63,011 nt of DNA from NCBI GenBank assembly GCA_023511615.1, contig JAIMBL010000006.1, positions 1 through 63,011 on the forward strand, in the 5' to 3' direction. Shown piece after piece: positions 54,236 through 63,011 of the stretch (positions within the stretch are counted from its first letter, which is position 1; the number at the start of each line of letters is the position of its first letter). The translations under genes and the position numbers were made by a program. The notes beneath the pieces were generated by a model. The model ran no database searches. It was not told the DNA's origin and saw only the letters and a program-made list of their open reading frames with translations. The stretch comes from Leptolyngbyaceae cyanobacterium HOT.MB2.61 (GTDB lineage Bacteria; Cyanobacteriota; Cyanobacteriia; Leptolyngbyales; Leptolyngbyaceae).

Positions 54236-55435
54236 GTGAACCTGCGCCTGCTAATTCCTTTTTTTGATACCACTGTCCAGGAGTGGGCGGCTGAAGCACG
54301 CTGGCTACGCTGGCTCACGTTTTTGTGGCTGCTGGTAGGGCTGGTGGTCATGTTTTCGGCTTCCTTTGCAATCGCCGACTCCGAACTAAAAGATGGTTTT
54401 TACTATCTCAAGCTGCAATTAGTTTGGATGGCGATCGGTATGGTTGGGTTTAACCTGCTGGTTCATTCCCCCCTGCGTTACATTGTTGGCATTGCTGATT
54501 GGGTGTTGTTGCTACTGCTGAGCTTCATCCTGGTAACTCTCCTGCCGGGGGTGGGGACAACGGTGAATGGGGCGACTCGCTGGTTGTTTGTGGGACCGTT
54601 TCCCATCCAACCTTCAGAATTGATCAAACCGTTTCTGGTACTGCAAAGTGCCCGCATTTTCGGGCAGTGGAATCGGTTAAGGTGGGCAACCCGTTTAGCT
54701 TGGTTGGGCATTTTTGGACTCGTGATTCTGGGTATTCTGCTTCAGCCAAATCTGAGTACGGCAGCCTTGTGTGGCATCCTGTTATGGCTGGTGGCTCTGG
54801 CAGCAGGGCTTCCCTATTCTCAGTTGAGCGCAACAGCGATCGCGGGCTTTCTCTTAGCCCTCATCAGCGTCAGCCTACGCAGCTACCAGCGGCGGCGGGT
54901 GATGTCATTTCTCAATCCCTGGGCTGACCCCACGGGTGATGGTTACCAGTTGATTCAAAGTTTACTGGCAGTTGGTTCTGGGGGGCCTTTCGGCGCAGGG
55001 TTTGGGCTTTCCCAACAGAAATTGTTCTATCTGCCGATTCAGGATACAGACTTTATTTTTGCGGTGTTTGCCGAAGAGTTTGGGTTTGTCGGCAGTGTGC
55101 TGTTGCTGTTACTGCTGGTTGCCTACGCCACGTTAGCGGTGCGGGTTGCGATGAAGGCGCGGAAGCCCGTGTATCGACTGGTGGCGATCGGGGTGATGGT
55201 GTTGCTGGTGGGACAGTCATTACTCCACATCGGCGTGTCAACTGGGGTTCTGCCAACCACTGGCCTGCCCTTCCCGTTGATCAGCTATGGTGGCAGCTCG
55301 ATGATTGCCAGTCTGGCAGCAGCTGGACTTTTAATCCGGGTGGCAAGGGAAAGTAGCGAAGCCAAAGTTGTGTCATTACACAGTCATCAGCCCTTCAATC
55401 GGGGGCGAAGGTCTGCCAGAAGACGATTTGTGTAG
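54236..55435 (+). CDS. ftsW: FtsW, lipid II polymerase of division
   Basis: 399 residues, ten hydrophobic helices. The SEDS signatures are GATRWLFVGPFPIQPSELIKPFLV, LNPWADPTGDGYQLIQSLLAVGSGG and TTGLPFPLISYGGSSM. FtsW polymerises peptidoglycan strands at the septum with FtsI. The start is the GTG at 54236; no ribosome site is obvious. It precedes the cytochrome c maturation pair on the same strand, with 116 bp between, and may not be in their operon. Confidence 0.93.
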   Translation: MNLRLLIPFFDTTVQEWAAEARWLRWLTFLWLLVGLVVMFSASFAIADSELKDGFYYLKLQLVWMAIGMVGFNLLVHSPLRYIVGIADWVLLLLLSFILVTLLPGVGTTVNGATRWLFVGPFPIQPSELIKPFLVLQSARIFGQWNRLRWATRLAWLGIFGLVILGILLQPNLSTAALCGILLWLVALAAGLPYSQLSATAIAGFLLALISVSLRSYQRRRVMSFLNPWADPTGDGYQLIQSLLAVGSGGPFGAGFGLSQQKLFYLPIQDTDFIFAVFAEEFGFVGSVLLLLLLVAYATLAVRVAMKARKPVYRLVAIGVMVLLVGQSLLHIGVSTGVLPTTGLPFPLISYGGSSMIASLAAAGLLIRVARESSEAKVVSLHSHQPFNRGRRSARRRFV

Positions 55436-55551
55436 GGGGGTTCTGCATCTGGCAGGGATTGGGCTCCGGTAAGATATTAGATGAGTTTAGAAATTGATTA
55501 GATTTTGGGACTTTATAGAACTTTATAGAAGATGTCCATTTTGGCTGACGG

Positions 55552-56295
55552 ATGCTTGAAACACTAAAAACCCAACTGTACTGGCTGGAGCATTTTGCTG
55601 ATACGCTGGTCTCTCAACAATTGACTCACCTGACCCTGGTCAGTGTAGGGACCATTTTTTTGGCAGGGTTGCTGACCAGTCTGACTCCCTGTATGCTCTC
55701 GATGTTGCCGATCACCATTGGTTACATCGGTGGGTATGAGAATCGAAGTCGTCTCCAGGCGACTGTTCAGTCTGTCTGGTTCTCCCTGGGACTGGCCACC
55801 ACACTCGCAGGACTGGGAATTTTAGCCGCTGTACTGGGTCAGATTTATGGGCAGGTGGGGGTGGGTTTGCCAATTGTTGTCAGCGTGATTGCCATTTTGA
55901 TGGGGCTGAATCTGCTGGAAGCTCTGCCGCTCCGTTTGCCTGCCTGGGGTGGTCTGGAGTGGATTTCTAAGGACTTGCCAGCGGGTGTCCGGTCTTATTT
56001 GATTGGCTTGACGTTTGGACTGGTTGCTTCCCCTTGCAGCACGCCTGTCCTGGCGACTCTGTTAGCGTGGATTTCAACCACCCACGACCCGGTTTTGGGA
56101 AGTGTGCTACTACTGTCCTATGCAGTTGGCTACGTGTCTCCCTTAGTGCTGGCGGGGACATTTACGGCATCGATTAAGAAGTTGTTAGAGCTACGCCGCT
56201 GGTCTGGTTGGATTACCCCGGCCAGTGGTGCCCTGCTGGTTGGGTTTGGGGTATTTTCGCTGTTGTTTCGTCTGCTCCCAGACAGCAGTATTTAG
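55552..56295 (+). CDS. ccdA: Cytochrome c biogenesis protein CcdA
   Basis: 247 residues, six TM helices. SLTPCMLSMLPITIGYIGGY contains the first Cys-Pro motif, and VASPCSTPVLATLLAWISTTHD contains the second; together they pass electrons from thioredoxin across the membrane to keep apocytochrome Cys reduced. In system II, CcdA works with Ccs1 and CcsA; ccs1 follows. The protein begins with a short amphipathic N-terminal segment typical of the cyanobacterial/plastid type. Confidence 0.93.
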   Translation: MLETLKTQLYWLEHFADTLVSQQLTHLTLVSVGTIFLAGLLTSLTPCMLSMLPITIGYIGGYENRSRLQATVQSVWFSLGLATTLAGLGILAAVLGQIYGQVGVGLPIVVSVIAILMGLNLLEALPLRLPAWGGLEWISKDLPAGVRSYLIGLTFGLVASPCSTPVLATLLAWISTTHDPVLGSVLLLSYAVGYVSPLVLAGTFTASIKKLLELRRWSGWITPASGALLVGFGVFSLLFRLLPDSSI

Positions 56296-56360
56296 TGCTA
56301 AAGCATTTTTCTCTGGTTACGGGTTTCTTCCTGGCTCTGATAGGGAGCAATTGAAAGTCG

Positions 56361-57764
56361 ATGGCCGCAAAAGATTCATTTTCCCTCAAACTTTCCCATC
56401 TGGGAGCTGTGCCCCAATACTTTTTCAAACGAGAACTGGTACCGTTTCTGGCAGATCTGCGGCTGGCGATCGCGATTCTCCTGATCCTTGCTCTGTTCAG
56501 CATTTCTGGCACACTCATTGAGCAGGGGCAGTCCATCGAGTTCTATAAAACCAACTACCCAGAAAAAACGGCCCTGTTTGGCTTCCTGAGTTGGAAGGTG
56601 CTTCTCACGCTGGGGTTGGATCACGTCTACCGTACCTGGTGGTTTCTGGCCCTGCTGATTCTGTTTGGCTCCAGCCTGACGGCCTGCACCTTCAAACGAC
56701 AACTGCCAGCGCTGCGATGGTTTTCCCGTACCTGGAATTTCTACACCCAACCCCGGCAATTTCAAAAATTTGCCCTGAGCGCGGAGTTCAATCAGGCGGA
56801 TGTAGAAAAGTTGGTGCCCCTTCTGCAACAGCGGCGCTATCAAATTTTTCGCCAGGGCGACTCCCTCTATGCCCATAAGGGTATTTCGGGACGAATTGGT
56901 CCAATTATTGTCCATGTGGGAATTCTGGTGATCCTGGCAGGGGCAATCTGGGGGGCATTAACGGGGTTCATTGCTCAGGAAATGGTGCCCAGTGGCAAAA
57001 TCTTTCAGATTTCCAACATTACCGATGCAGGCCCCCTCGCGACCTCCCAGATTCCCAAAGATTGGTCGGTTAAAGTGAATCGGTTCTGGATCGATTACAC
57101 ACCTGAAGGCAGCATTGACCAGTTTTATTCCGATATGTCTGTCCTGAATCAGGATGGCAAGGAGGTTAAGCGCAAAACCATTCATGTCAACGAACCGCTG
57201 CGTTACCGGGGAGTGACGCTGTATCAGGCCGACTGGGCGATCGCAGCCGTGCGAGTCAAGCTCAACAACAGCCCCATCTTCCAGATTCCAATGGCACAGC
57301 TCGATACAGGCACAAAGGGACGTATCTGGGGGACCTGGGTTCCGACCAAACCCGACCTGAGTGATGGGGTATCCTTAGTGGCGAAGGATCTTCAGGGAAT
57401 GGTGCTGGTCTACGATATGGCAGGAAAACTGGTCGCGACGGTCCGGACGGGCATGTCTACCCAGGTCAATGGCATTACCCTGGCCGTGAAAGAACTGGTT
57501 GGAAGTACGGGGTTACAGATTAAAGCAGACCCTGGCATCCCTGTTGTTTACGCAGGTTTTGGGTTGCTGATGCTGGGGGTACTGATGAGCTACGTTTCTC
57601 ACTCCCAAATCTGGGCCTTGCAGCAAGGCAATCAACTGTTTATGGGCGGCAGAACAAACCGGGCTCAGGTTGCCTTTGAACAGGAATTTTTAGCGATTCT
57701 GGATCAGATGGGAAAGGAAAATCAGGCGGCTTCCCCCACGTCAGAAACAGCTACCCTGAACTGA
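56361..57764 (+). CDS. ccs1: Cytochrome c biogenesis protein Ccs1/ResB
   Basis: 467 residues. Three N-terminal TM helices ([20 protein letters not shown] and neighbours), an exposed loop with a large beta-rich region ([26 protein letters not shown]), and a last TM helix ([25 protein letters not shown]) close to the C-terminus. [15 protein letters not shown] carries the conserved His. Ccs1 and CcsA form the heme-handling ligase of system II. CcsA is not in the window. Confidence 0.93.
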   Translation: MAAKDSFSLKLSHLGAVPQYFFKRELVPFLADLRLAIAILLILALFSISGTLIEQGQSIEFYKTNYPEKTALFGFLSWKVLLTLGLDHVYRTWWFLALLILFGSSLTACTFKRQLPALRWFSRTWNFYTQPRQFQKFALSAEFNQADVEKLVPLLQQRRYQIFRQGDSLYAHKGISGRIGPIIVHVGILVILAGAIWGALTGFIAQEMVPSGKIFQISNITDAGPLATSQIPKDWSVKVNRFWIDYTPEGSIDQFYSDMSVLNQDGKEVKRKTIHVNEPLRYRGVTLYQADWAIAAVRVKLNNSPIFQIPMAQLDTGTKGRIWGTWVPTKPDLSDGVSLVAKDLQGMVLVYDMAGKLVATVRTGMSTQVNGITLAVKELVGSTGLQIKADPGIPVVYAGFGLLMLGVLMSYVSHSQIWALQQGNQLFMGGRTNRAQVAFEQEFLAILDQMGKENQAASPTSETATLN

Positions 57765-57781
57765 ACCAGTACCAGCGAGCC

Positions 57782-58342
57782 ATGCAGATTATTGATCTCA
57801 CTGCCGATAACCCACTGGCAATCGCCCAAATTGTCGATTTCTTTATCGCAGGCTTTCAGGATCGCGCTTCAGAGCACTTTGCCAATCGCGACAGTGCGCT
57901 GGAAGAAATTCAGGACTCCTTCGCTCCCGATCGCATCAGCCGTATTGCCGTGGATGAGGATGGTACGGTCTTGGGCTGGATTGGGGCTATCCGGAGCTAC
58001 GAAGGCCATGCCTGGGAACTTCATCCTCTGGTAGTCAGGAGCGATCGCCAGCGGCAGGGAGTTGGTAAAACCCTCGTCGCAGACCTGGAAGAACAGGTCA
58101 GGCAGCGGGGCGGTAGCACGATTTATATCGGCACCGACGACGAAGCTGGCGAAACCAGCCTCTTTGGTATCGACCTTTACCCCAATGTCTGGGAACACAT
58201 TGCCCAGATTAAGAACCTGCGCCACCATCCCTACGAGTTCTATCAGAAACAGGGCTACACCATCGTGGGCGTCATCCCAGATGCGAACGGCTTTGGAAAA
58301 CCCGATATCCTGATGGCAAAGCGAATCAAAGAGAAAGACTAG
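57782..58342 (+). CDS. GNAT-family N-acetyltransferase
   Basis: 186 residues. LHPLVVRSDRQRQGVGKTLVADLEEQV is the acetyl-CoA loop (Q/RxxGxG/A) of GNAT enzymes. The domain also has GWIGAIRSYEGHAWELHP. The ending (FYQKQGYTIVGVIPDANGFGKPDILMAKRI) resembles aminoglycoside 6'-type acetyltransferases, so a small amine or aminosugar substrate is possible but not proven. It starts 18 bp after ccs1 and is likely in the same operon. Confidence 0.87.
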   Translation: MQIIDLTADNPLAIAQIVDFFIAGFQDRASEHFANRDSALEEIQDSFAPDRISRIAVDEDGTVLGWIGAIRSYEGHAWELHPLVVRSDRQRQGVGKTLVADLEEQVRQRGGSTIYIGTDDEAGETSLFGIDLYPNVWEHIAQIKNLRHHPYEFYQKQGYTIVGVIPDANGFGKPDILMAKRIKEKD

Positions 58343-58364
58343 AAGACAGAAAGCCACTCAAATC

Positions 58365-58485
58365 ATAGCTATAGCTCTACGCAAACGCGTTAGGACGTTG
58401 GGCTTAAAGGGAGTGTGGGGGCGGTGCCCCCAGCCAGGGGTTCCACCCCCTGCACCCCGTCCTAACCACAATGACTATCGCTATA
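58365..58485. repeat. Family B element, full copy
   Basis: Left arm ATAGCTATAGCTCTACGCAAAC then GTTAGGACG; core GTGGGGGCGGTGCCCCC and AGGGGTTCCACCCCCTG; right arm CGTCCTAACCACAATGACTATCGCTATA. Compare 34604-34718. Confidence 0.85.
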
Positions 58486-58590
58486 TGCCAAACTTTGCCT
58501 CAGAATAGAAATGATAGAAATACACGATCTTTACACACTAATCGGCAAAAAGTGCAAATCTTGCCCGCTACACTATTTGTTGAAACTTGC

Positions 58591-58685
58591 TATATGGCAG
58601 TCCTAAATGATTTGTGAAAGGAAAGGCTTTGTGAAAAGGGATTCCGCCGGAATCCCTTTTCACAAACTAGATAGGATCGCTTATA
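58591..58685. repeat. Family C palindromic element, copy 2
   Basis: A perfect 17-bp stem with a GCC loop lies at 58629-58665 (TTGTGAAAAGGGATTCC and complement). Outer words TATGGCAGTCCTAAATGATT and AGATAGGATCGCTTATA match copy 1. Confidence 0.85.
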
Positions 58686-58696
58686 GATCATTACCT

Positions 58697-59566
58697 CTAC
58701 AGAAATTCAACACTCAGGTTGAAAGCTGTTTCCATACTGGCTCCAGGATCCAGATAAATCAAATGCTCTCCGGTATTCAACGCATTGCGAGGGGCTGTCC
58801 AGGGTTCCAGACAGTAATAATCCTTCCCTTTAATTGTCCAGAAGACCAGCGTTGAGAAAGCGTTACTGTATTCCAGCAAGAGCCGAAGAGATTGACTGGG
58901 ATCAATAACCGTGGCCGACTGGCGAGTAACGCCAATAAAAGCAACATCAATTTCATCCTGCTGGAAGTCAAAATGACCATCAAACGAATGCACAATTTTC
59001 GTCCGCTGATCGAGAAAGCGACTAGCAGGGATGTCAAACTTCAGTTGGGTTTTGTCCGTCACCTGAAAGTAGGGGTGAAACCCGGCTGAAAAAGGCATAG
59101 GTACAGATGAATGGTTCGTGTAGCGTTGATGGGTTGCCAGGGTACCCTTATGCAGGGTGTAAGTGAACGTCAGTTCAAACTCAAAGGGGTAAACGGCACG
59201 GGTTTGCTCGTTGCTAACCAATCTTAGAACCAGACTGCCCTGGTCTTGAGTTACCTGTTCCACCACCTCCCAGGGTAAATCGCGGGCAAAACCGTGTTGC
59301 TTCAGAGTGTAGGGTTGGCCGTTGTGGGTGTACTGATTGTCTGGTAGATTCCCACAGATGGGAAACAGGATGGGGATGCCACCTCGCACAGAAAGGGATG
59401 GATTGGCAAACCGCTCCTCATCCAGGTAAAGAATTTCTTGCCCATTGACTTGCCAGCGAGTGACGATACCACCCCGCTCTGGCACAATTTCTAAGCTGGC
59501 TCCAGTTTCAGTGTTGGACAGAACGTAGGTTTTGTAGGGTTCCTGCTTGAGGGCGATCGCAAACAT
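58697..59566 (-). CDS. Aldose 1-epimerase-like mutarotase
   Basis: About 289 residues. GASLEIVPERGGIVTRW, PSLSVRGGIPILFPICGNLPDN and QHGFARDLPWEV are typical of the hexose-6-phosphate mutarotase/aldose epimerase family; MPFSAGFHPYFQVTD carries the catalytic His. It interconverts alpha and beta anomers of a sugar or sugar phosphate; the substrate is not clear. The ATG at 59566 is used; a TTG at 59578 extends the frame and would overlap the CapA-like gene. The two genes are on the same strand and are almost contiguous, so likely cotranscribed. Confidence 0.88.
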   Translation of the reverse strand: MFAIALKQEPYKTYVLSNTETGASLEIVPERGGIVTRWQVNGQEILYLDEERFANPSLSVRGGIPILFPICGNLPDNQYTHNGQPYTLKQHGFARDLPWEVVEQVTQDQGSLVLRLVSNEQTRAVYPFEFELTFTYTLHKGTLATHQRYTNHSSVPMPFSAGFHPYFQVTDKTQLKFDIPASRFLDQRTKIVHSFDGHFDFQQDEIDVAFIGVTRQSATVIDPSQSLRLLLEYSNAFSTLVFWTIKGKDYYCLEPWTAPRNALNTGEHLIYLDPGASMETAFNLSVEFL

Positions 59567-59571
59567 AAAAG

Positions 59572-62361
59572 TTACCAAATAGCGGCTGCCATCAATGCTA
59601 CCGGAGGAGCGATCTCCGTGTTTTCTCCCGCCACTGGAGTATCCGCTTCAGATTTTTGGTACTCCTGCTGATCAATAGAAGATGGATGCGAGCCGGAAAG
59701 GTAGCTAAGGGCGATCACTTCTTCGCGGCTCTGAACTTCTGCTCCGTCAGGTGGTGATAAAACCTCTGGGTAAATCAATGAGGTATCCATTGAAGAATCA
59801 GCCAGTTGCTCAGTCGGTTGCACAGAAACCGATTCGGGCAGAGCCTCTGTTGCTGAATCCTCAGAGGTTGCTTCTGCCGCTGGAACCTCTGTCGGGGTTG
59901 AAATCTGACCAGACACTTCCCCAGTGGGGTCAGAGGGTTGGCTGAAGTCCACTGGGGCTTCAGACGTTGAAGCACCGGGCGTACCAGATTCAACCCCATC
60001 GGTAGAAGAATCTTCATAGGAATCGACCGGTTCCGCAGGCCCCCCAACGGCCGAGGGTGGATCAACCCTATCCAAGGATGGGGTTTCTTTCTGAAGGAGC
60101 TTCTCCGCTTCTCGCAGCAGGCGATCAGCTTCGGCAGGATCGGTCAGAGAATCTGTTGTATCGGCTGAATAGTCGGAAGAATAGTCAGAAGCGGCTGCAT
60201 CTTCTGAAACGGAAATGTCAGGGTTTGCGGCTTCGCTGGAATAGGAAGGGGTGGTTTCGGTCAATGGGTCTGATGAACCCGAATATTGGGCATCAGGAGA
60301 AACGGTGTTGTCCAGATGATTGGGTTGGACATCGGGGGATTGGGAATCGCTTGCCGCTGAGGTTGGATCTTGACTCCGGACAGGATCGATCGCTGGAGAC
60401 GCCATGTCCTGAGGAATAGCGGGCTCTGGCACAGGAGAAGTTGCCTCTCCAGAAGGAGAGGGCTGGTCTAAAGGAGTTGCAGGATCTCCAGGAGTTGAAG
60501 ACTCTGCTGGCGTCGCAGAGTTATTCGCGGGGACAGTGGATTGGGGAGAAGGCGTCGTAGAGCCGGTTGCGGGGGTTGGTTCCGTTACAGGAGCAGAAGC
60601 GTCGGCTGGAGGACTCGTTGCCTCTGGGGAAGAAGAACCTGCCTCCGGAGGCGGCGAGGATTCTGGGGAAGGAGAGCCTGCCTCCGGAGTTTTGGGCTCA
60701 ATGAATGGAGTATCGCTTCCGGTTGAGCCAGGAGATGCGTCAGCGGGCGTTGGCGTAGCGGATGGCTCCGTTTTGGGAGAAATGCGGGCATCCAAAACGG
60801 TAGGCGATCGCATCGGTTGGGTAAAGCTCGTGGAGAGATCGTCAATATGTTTGAGAATTTGAGCGCCGCGATCGCCTCCCACCACCTGGGGCTGATAGTT
60901 GCGCACCTCGACGGGTAAAAACTCCACTTTCATCTGTCGGTCTTTCAAAGCCACCTTCAAGACAGCAGTGTCATAGTCCTTACGAGAATTGCCGCCGAAG
61001 ATAAAATTGCCCAGGGAATAGGCGATCGGGCGTCCCTTATAAATCTCCGCACCCTGCAATACATGGGGGTGATGCCCAACGATCAAATCAGCCCCCTGAT
61101 CCACCGTAAAGTGAGCCAGATCAATTTGCCACTCCGCGGGATAAGTCGCGAGTTCTTCTCCCCAGTGAAAGTTCACCACAATCCAATCCACCTGATCGCG
61201 GATGGACTTGATATCGGCAGCAATGCGAGCTTCATCAGCAAAGTTGGTGCCAGCCTTGCCCTCGCCCGCCGCATGGAAATCGGCACCGTAGTATCCCAAG
61301 TAAGCAACCCGCTGCCCCTTCACTTCCACAATTTCTGGACGGCGGGCTTCCTTCTCATCCCGCCCTGCCCCTAAATGCAAGATCCCAGAGCGATCCAGGG
61401 TATCCATCGTTTCAGTCAGGCCAGCTTCTTCAAAGTCCATCGTGTGGTTATTAGCCAGGGTCACCAGATCTACCCCACCTTTTTCCAACACTTTCACCGA
61501 CTCAGGATCGGCTTTGAAGTTGAACTGCTTATCCGGTAAAGGAATCGTCGCTTTTGTGAGCGGATTCTCCAGGTTCACCATAGCCAGGTCTGCCTGGCGA
61601 TACTCATCCATCGCAGCAAAGGCATGGTCATAATCCTTGCCAATCGTTTCTTCAAATGCCTCTCCCAGAGTGACATCCCCCGAAAACATCAGCGTGACAG
61701 TCGGATCGTTGGGGTCGGCCACCCTGTCATGCTTCACAACGGGGACCGCTTCTAGGGCGGCTTGTACAGTGTCAGGACGGGTCATTGCCTGCTCACCAGA
61801 ACCTGTCTGGCTTTTGTTAGTTTCTGGTTGGGAAGAAGCAACCGCATTGGTCTGTTCCACCGGAGCCTTTGAAAACCCCAGGAAACACCCAAAGAAAAAG
61901 GCAAACAGGGGAGCCCCGCTGACCAAAAAGGCTCGCATTGCCTTCAGTTGGGTTTTGCGTTGAGCTGTCTGCTGTACCTGGGTGCAGAGTTGCTGTAACT
62001 GCTGTTGCCTTAAGCGCCGCGCCGGAGAAGCCACCCGCACAGACTGCTCCCACAGAATCCGCGACTCCCCCGCAAACCGGGCGGCGATCTGGGCCCCCTC
62101 AATCACTGCCGAGTTCAATTGCCAGATGCGGTGGCAGATGTATCGCACCAGGTAGTCGCGCCGATCATCTGGCAAGTCCTCTGATTCAACCCAGGGCAAC
62201 TCTACCAAAATCTTCAGGCAACCAGGACGAATAGCCCCCACCGAAGCATGCATTCCGTAGGGCACCAGAAACTGGTTAATCCAGTGGGCGATCGCCTGAA
62301 AATTCCCGGCCTTTGCCAGTTCTACAATCGGTGGTTGATATAGCTTGTCTGTGTAAACCAT
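59572..62361 (-). CDS. CapA-like protein with long acidic Ser/Pro/Thr-rich tail
   Basis: 929 residues. The N-terminal 130 residues are soluble (with QQQLQQLCTQVQQTAQ coiled coil), then a TM helix (AFLVSGAPLFAFFFGCFLGF). The CapA domain spans about 222-500: LMFSGDVTLGEAF, MVNLENPLT, VTLANNHTMDF, NFHWGEELATYP and GHHPHVLQGAEI with SLGNFIFGG, the metallophosphatase-like pattern. CapA is linked to poly-gamma-glutamate synthesis and export. The last 415 residues are Ser/Pro/Asp/Glu-rich with TPE/SPE/TGE repeats and are expected to be disordered. The upstream region carries a CRP-type site. Confidence 0.87.
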   Translation of the reverse strand: MVYTDKLYQPPIVELAKAGNFQAIAHWINQFLVPYGMHASVGAIRPGCLKILVELPWVESEDLPDDRRDYLVRYICHRIWQLNSAVIEGAQIAARFAGESRILWEQSVRVASPARRLRQQQLQQLCTQVQQTAQRKTQLKAMRAFLVSGAPLFAFFFGCFLGFSKAPVEQTNAVASSQPETNKSQTGSGEQAMTRPDTVQAALEAVPVVKHDRVADPNDPTVTLMFSGDVTLGEAFEETIGKDYDHAFAAMDEYRQADLAMVNLENPLTKATIPLPDKQFNFKADPESVKVLEKGGVDLVTLANNHTMDFEEAGLTETMDTLDRSGILHLGAGRDEKEARRPEIVEVKGQRVAYLGYYGADFHAAGEGKAGTNFADEARIAADIKSIRDQVDWIVVNFHWGEELATYPAEWQIDLAHFTVDQGADLIVGHHPHVLQGAEIYKGRPIAYSLGNFIFGGNSRKDYDTAVLKVALKDRQMKVEFLPVEVRNYQPQVVGGDRGAQILKHIDDLSTSFTQPMRSPTVLDARISPKTEPSATPTPADASPGSTGSDTPFIEPKTPEAGSPSPESSPPPEAGSSSPEATSPPADASAPVTEPTPATGSTTPSPQSTVPANNSATPAESSTPGDPATPLDQPSPSGEATSPVPEPAIPQDMASPAIDPVRSQDPTSAASDSQSPDVQPNHLDNTVSPDAQYSGSSDPLTETTPSYSSEAANPDISVSEDAAASDYSSDYSADTTDSLTDPAEADRLLREAEKLLQKETPSLDRVDPPSAVGGPAEPVDSYEDSSTDGVESGTPGASTSEAPVDFSQPSDPTGEVSGQISTPTEVPAAEATSEDSATEALPESVSVQPTEQLADSSMDTSLIYPEVLSPPDGAEVQSREEVIALSYLSGSHPSSIDQQEYQKSEADTPVAGENTEIAPPVALMAAAIW

Positions 62362-62688
62362 TGCTGCTAACCCTCACTATCCGCCATGCCCGTCTTAATA
62401 GGGGCACTACTCCCTCAAATCGCAGCACAACACACTGCAACCAATAGTTCATTAATACTCCATAATTTTCAAATTTCTCAAAAAATCTCGGTTAAACTGG
62501 CGAGTTTTGTCCAAAAGTAGTAGAAGATGAGGAGTGAGGCCGTGTGACGACCATCACATCACCCACAGTTTGAGGTCACAGCTCAAGTTGCATAGCATCA
62601 CATCTGCACCGCGATCCCAATCAACTCTTTAGTTAGACAAATTATGGATAGTAGAGGGAGCGATCGTGGATGAAGGATTGGTGATTCT
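62362..62688. other. Divergent promoter region with CRP-type site
   Basis: No gene seen. The region serves the capA-like gene (minus) and the 71-residue gene (plus). It contains TGTGACGACCATCACA at 62543-62558 and two partial TCACA words further on. Confidence 0.65.
62543..62558. promoter_or_regulatory. CRP-type binding site TGTGA-N6-TCACA
   Basis: A perfect match to the CRP consensus (TGTGA at 62543-62547 and TCACA at 62554-62558, six bases between). Cyanobacterial SYCRP1 recognises the same core. It is about 180 bp from the capA-like start and 130 bp from the 71-residue gene start. Confidence 0.75.
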
Positions 62689-62904
62689 ATGATTTCTTCT
62701 CTGGTTGAATCCGCATTTCAGACTGGCTGCCTCAGTGTCGAATCAGAAGGCTTGATTCGCCAGGTTCTAGCAGTTGGGGGTTGCCGCTCTATGGATTTAC
62801 AGGCCTTAGAAAGGCTATACGACGCGATTAAACTGGGCCATATTCGCCGAGAAGCCCGCCAATCCCTTCAAATGCCATCTATCAAACGTCTCATTGTTCG
62901 GTAA
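62689..62904 (+). CDS. Small conserved hypothetical protein (71 aa)
   Basis: 71 residues, helical, containing FQTGCLSVESEGLIRQVL, MDLQALERLYDAIKLGHIRREA and ending IKRLIVR. Two Cys are present. Comparable short proteins occur in filamentous cyanobacteria without known function. AAGGATTGG before the ATG may be its ribosome site. The CRP-type site lies upstream. Confidence 0.6.
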   Translation: MISSLVESAFQTGCLSVESEGLIRQVLAVGGCRSMDLQALERLYDAIKLGHIRREARQSLQMPSIKRLIVR

Positions 62905-63011
62905 GAGGAAGTTGATGGCTGTGGGTGAGGTGTGAGGTGAAACTCGCAATTCAAAACTCAAAACTCTCCTGGTCCTCGACCACCAGGCACCAATCCCCTG
63001 CCCCTTCCACC
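62905..63011. other. Window end, no gene seen
   Basis: Purine/pyrimidine-rich filler follows the 71-residue gene up to the end of the window; nothing recognisable is visible. Confidence 0.4.

Noticed and set aside
60536-60862. Plus-strand ORFs opposite the capA-like tail
   Set aside because: They are antisense to a low-complexity tail, and their Gly/Ser/Glu bias is a mirror of that sequence.

Overview
The window is chromosomal DNA from a cyanobacterium, most likely a filamentous Leptolyngbya/Oscillatoriales-type organism. The evidence is the repeated HIP1-type octamer GCGATCGC in genes and spacers, and cyanobacterial or plastid-lineage genes: a CRR7-like chlororespiratory protein, a DUF2854 protein, a Ycf29/Rre1-type response regulator, ClpR, system II cytochrome c maturation (CcdA plus Ccs1/ResB) and a cyanobacterial group 2 sigma factor. 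No rRNA, CRISPR array, prophage or intact insertion sequence was recognised. One tRNA, tRNA-Arg(UCU), is present.

Layout. 0.4-8.5 kb: SET-domain protein, membrane histidine kinase, tRNA-dihydrouridine synthase, CRR7, DUF2854, two small unknowns, a lone receiver protein and a group 2 sigma factor. 8.8-13.7 kb: a broken WD40 gene (nonsense codon plus frameshift), a small secreted protein and a large PPC-repeat subtilisin-like protease. 14-20 kb: dnaK, hspA/Hsp20, a Rossmann-type nucleotide-binding protein, and a C39-like peptidase with a duplicated N-terminal domain. 20-31 kb: methyltransferase, RlpA, purM-rsmA-ispE, an SDR enzyme, the Rre1-like regulator, guaA and cbiD. 31-43 kb: STAS protein, MFS transporter, moaA, tRNA-Arg, several cyanobacterial unknowns, cobM, lgt, a 622-residue protein with a MazG-like segment and internal duplication, and an orphan GvpL/F-type protein. 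43-50 kb: anti-sigma-type ATPase, J-domain protein, a tandem clpR / degenerate clp / clpP cluster, a vWA protein and a PIN-TRAM membrane protein. 50-63 kb: hemW, an MscS channel fused to a cyclic-nucleotide-binding domain, a fused double QueD/PTPS protein, ftsW, ccdA, ccs1, a GNAT, a mutarotase, a CapA-like protein with a very long acidic Ser/Pro/Thr tail, and a 71-residue unknown.

How it fits together. Most genes are housekeeping (purines, isoprenoids, cobalamin, molybdopterin, heme, cytochrome c, cell wall) in short operons. Protein-quality-control and stress genes are over-represented: dnaK, hspA, J protein, three Clp subunits, a group 2 sigma factor, and a regulator of the family reported to control such genes. 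Spacers are rich in small palindromic, MITE-like elements in at least four families, some in several copies with paired changes that keep hairpins intact.

The most unusual signals are: a leader ORF whose stop codon lies inside an intrinsic terminator, upstream of a LapA-like gene; three TTTTCCACA DnaA-type boxes in 61 bp; a perfect TGTGA-N6-TCACA CRP-type site in a divergent promoter region; a plus-strand hairpin-terminator locus with no gene between cobM and lgt; a degenerate third Clp subunit; and the MazG-like/GvpL pair.
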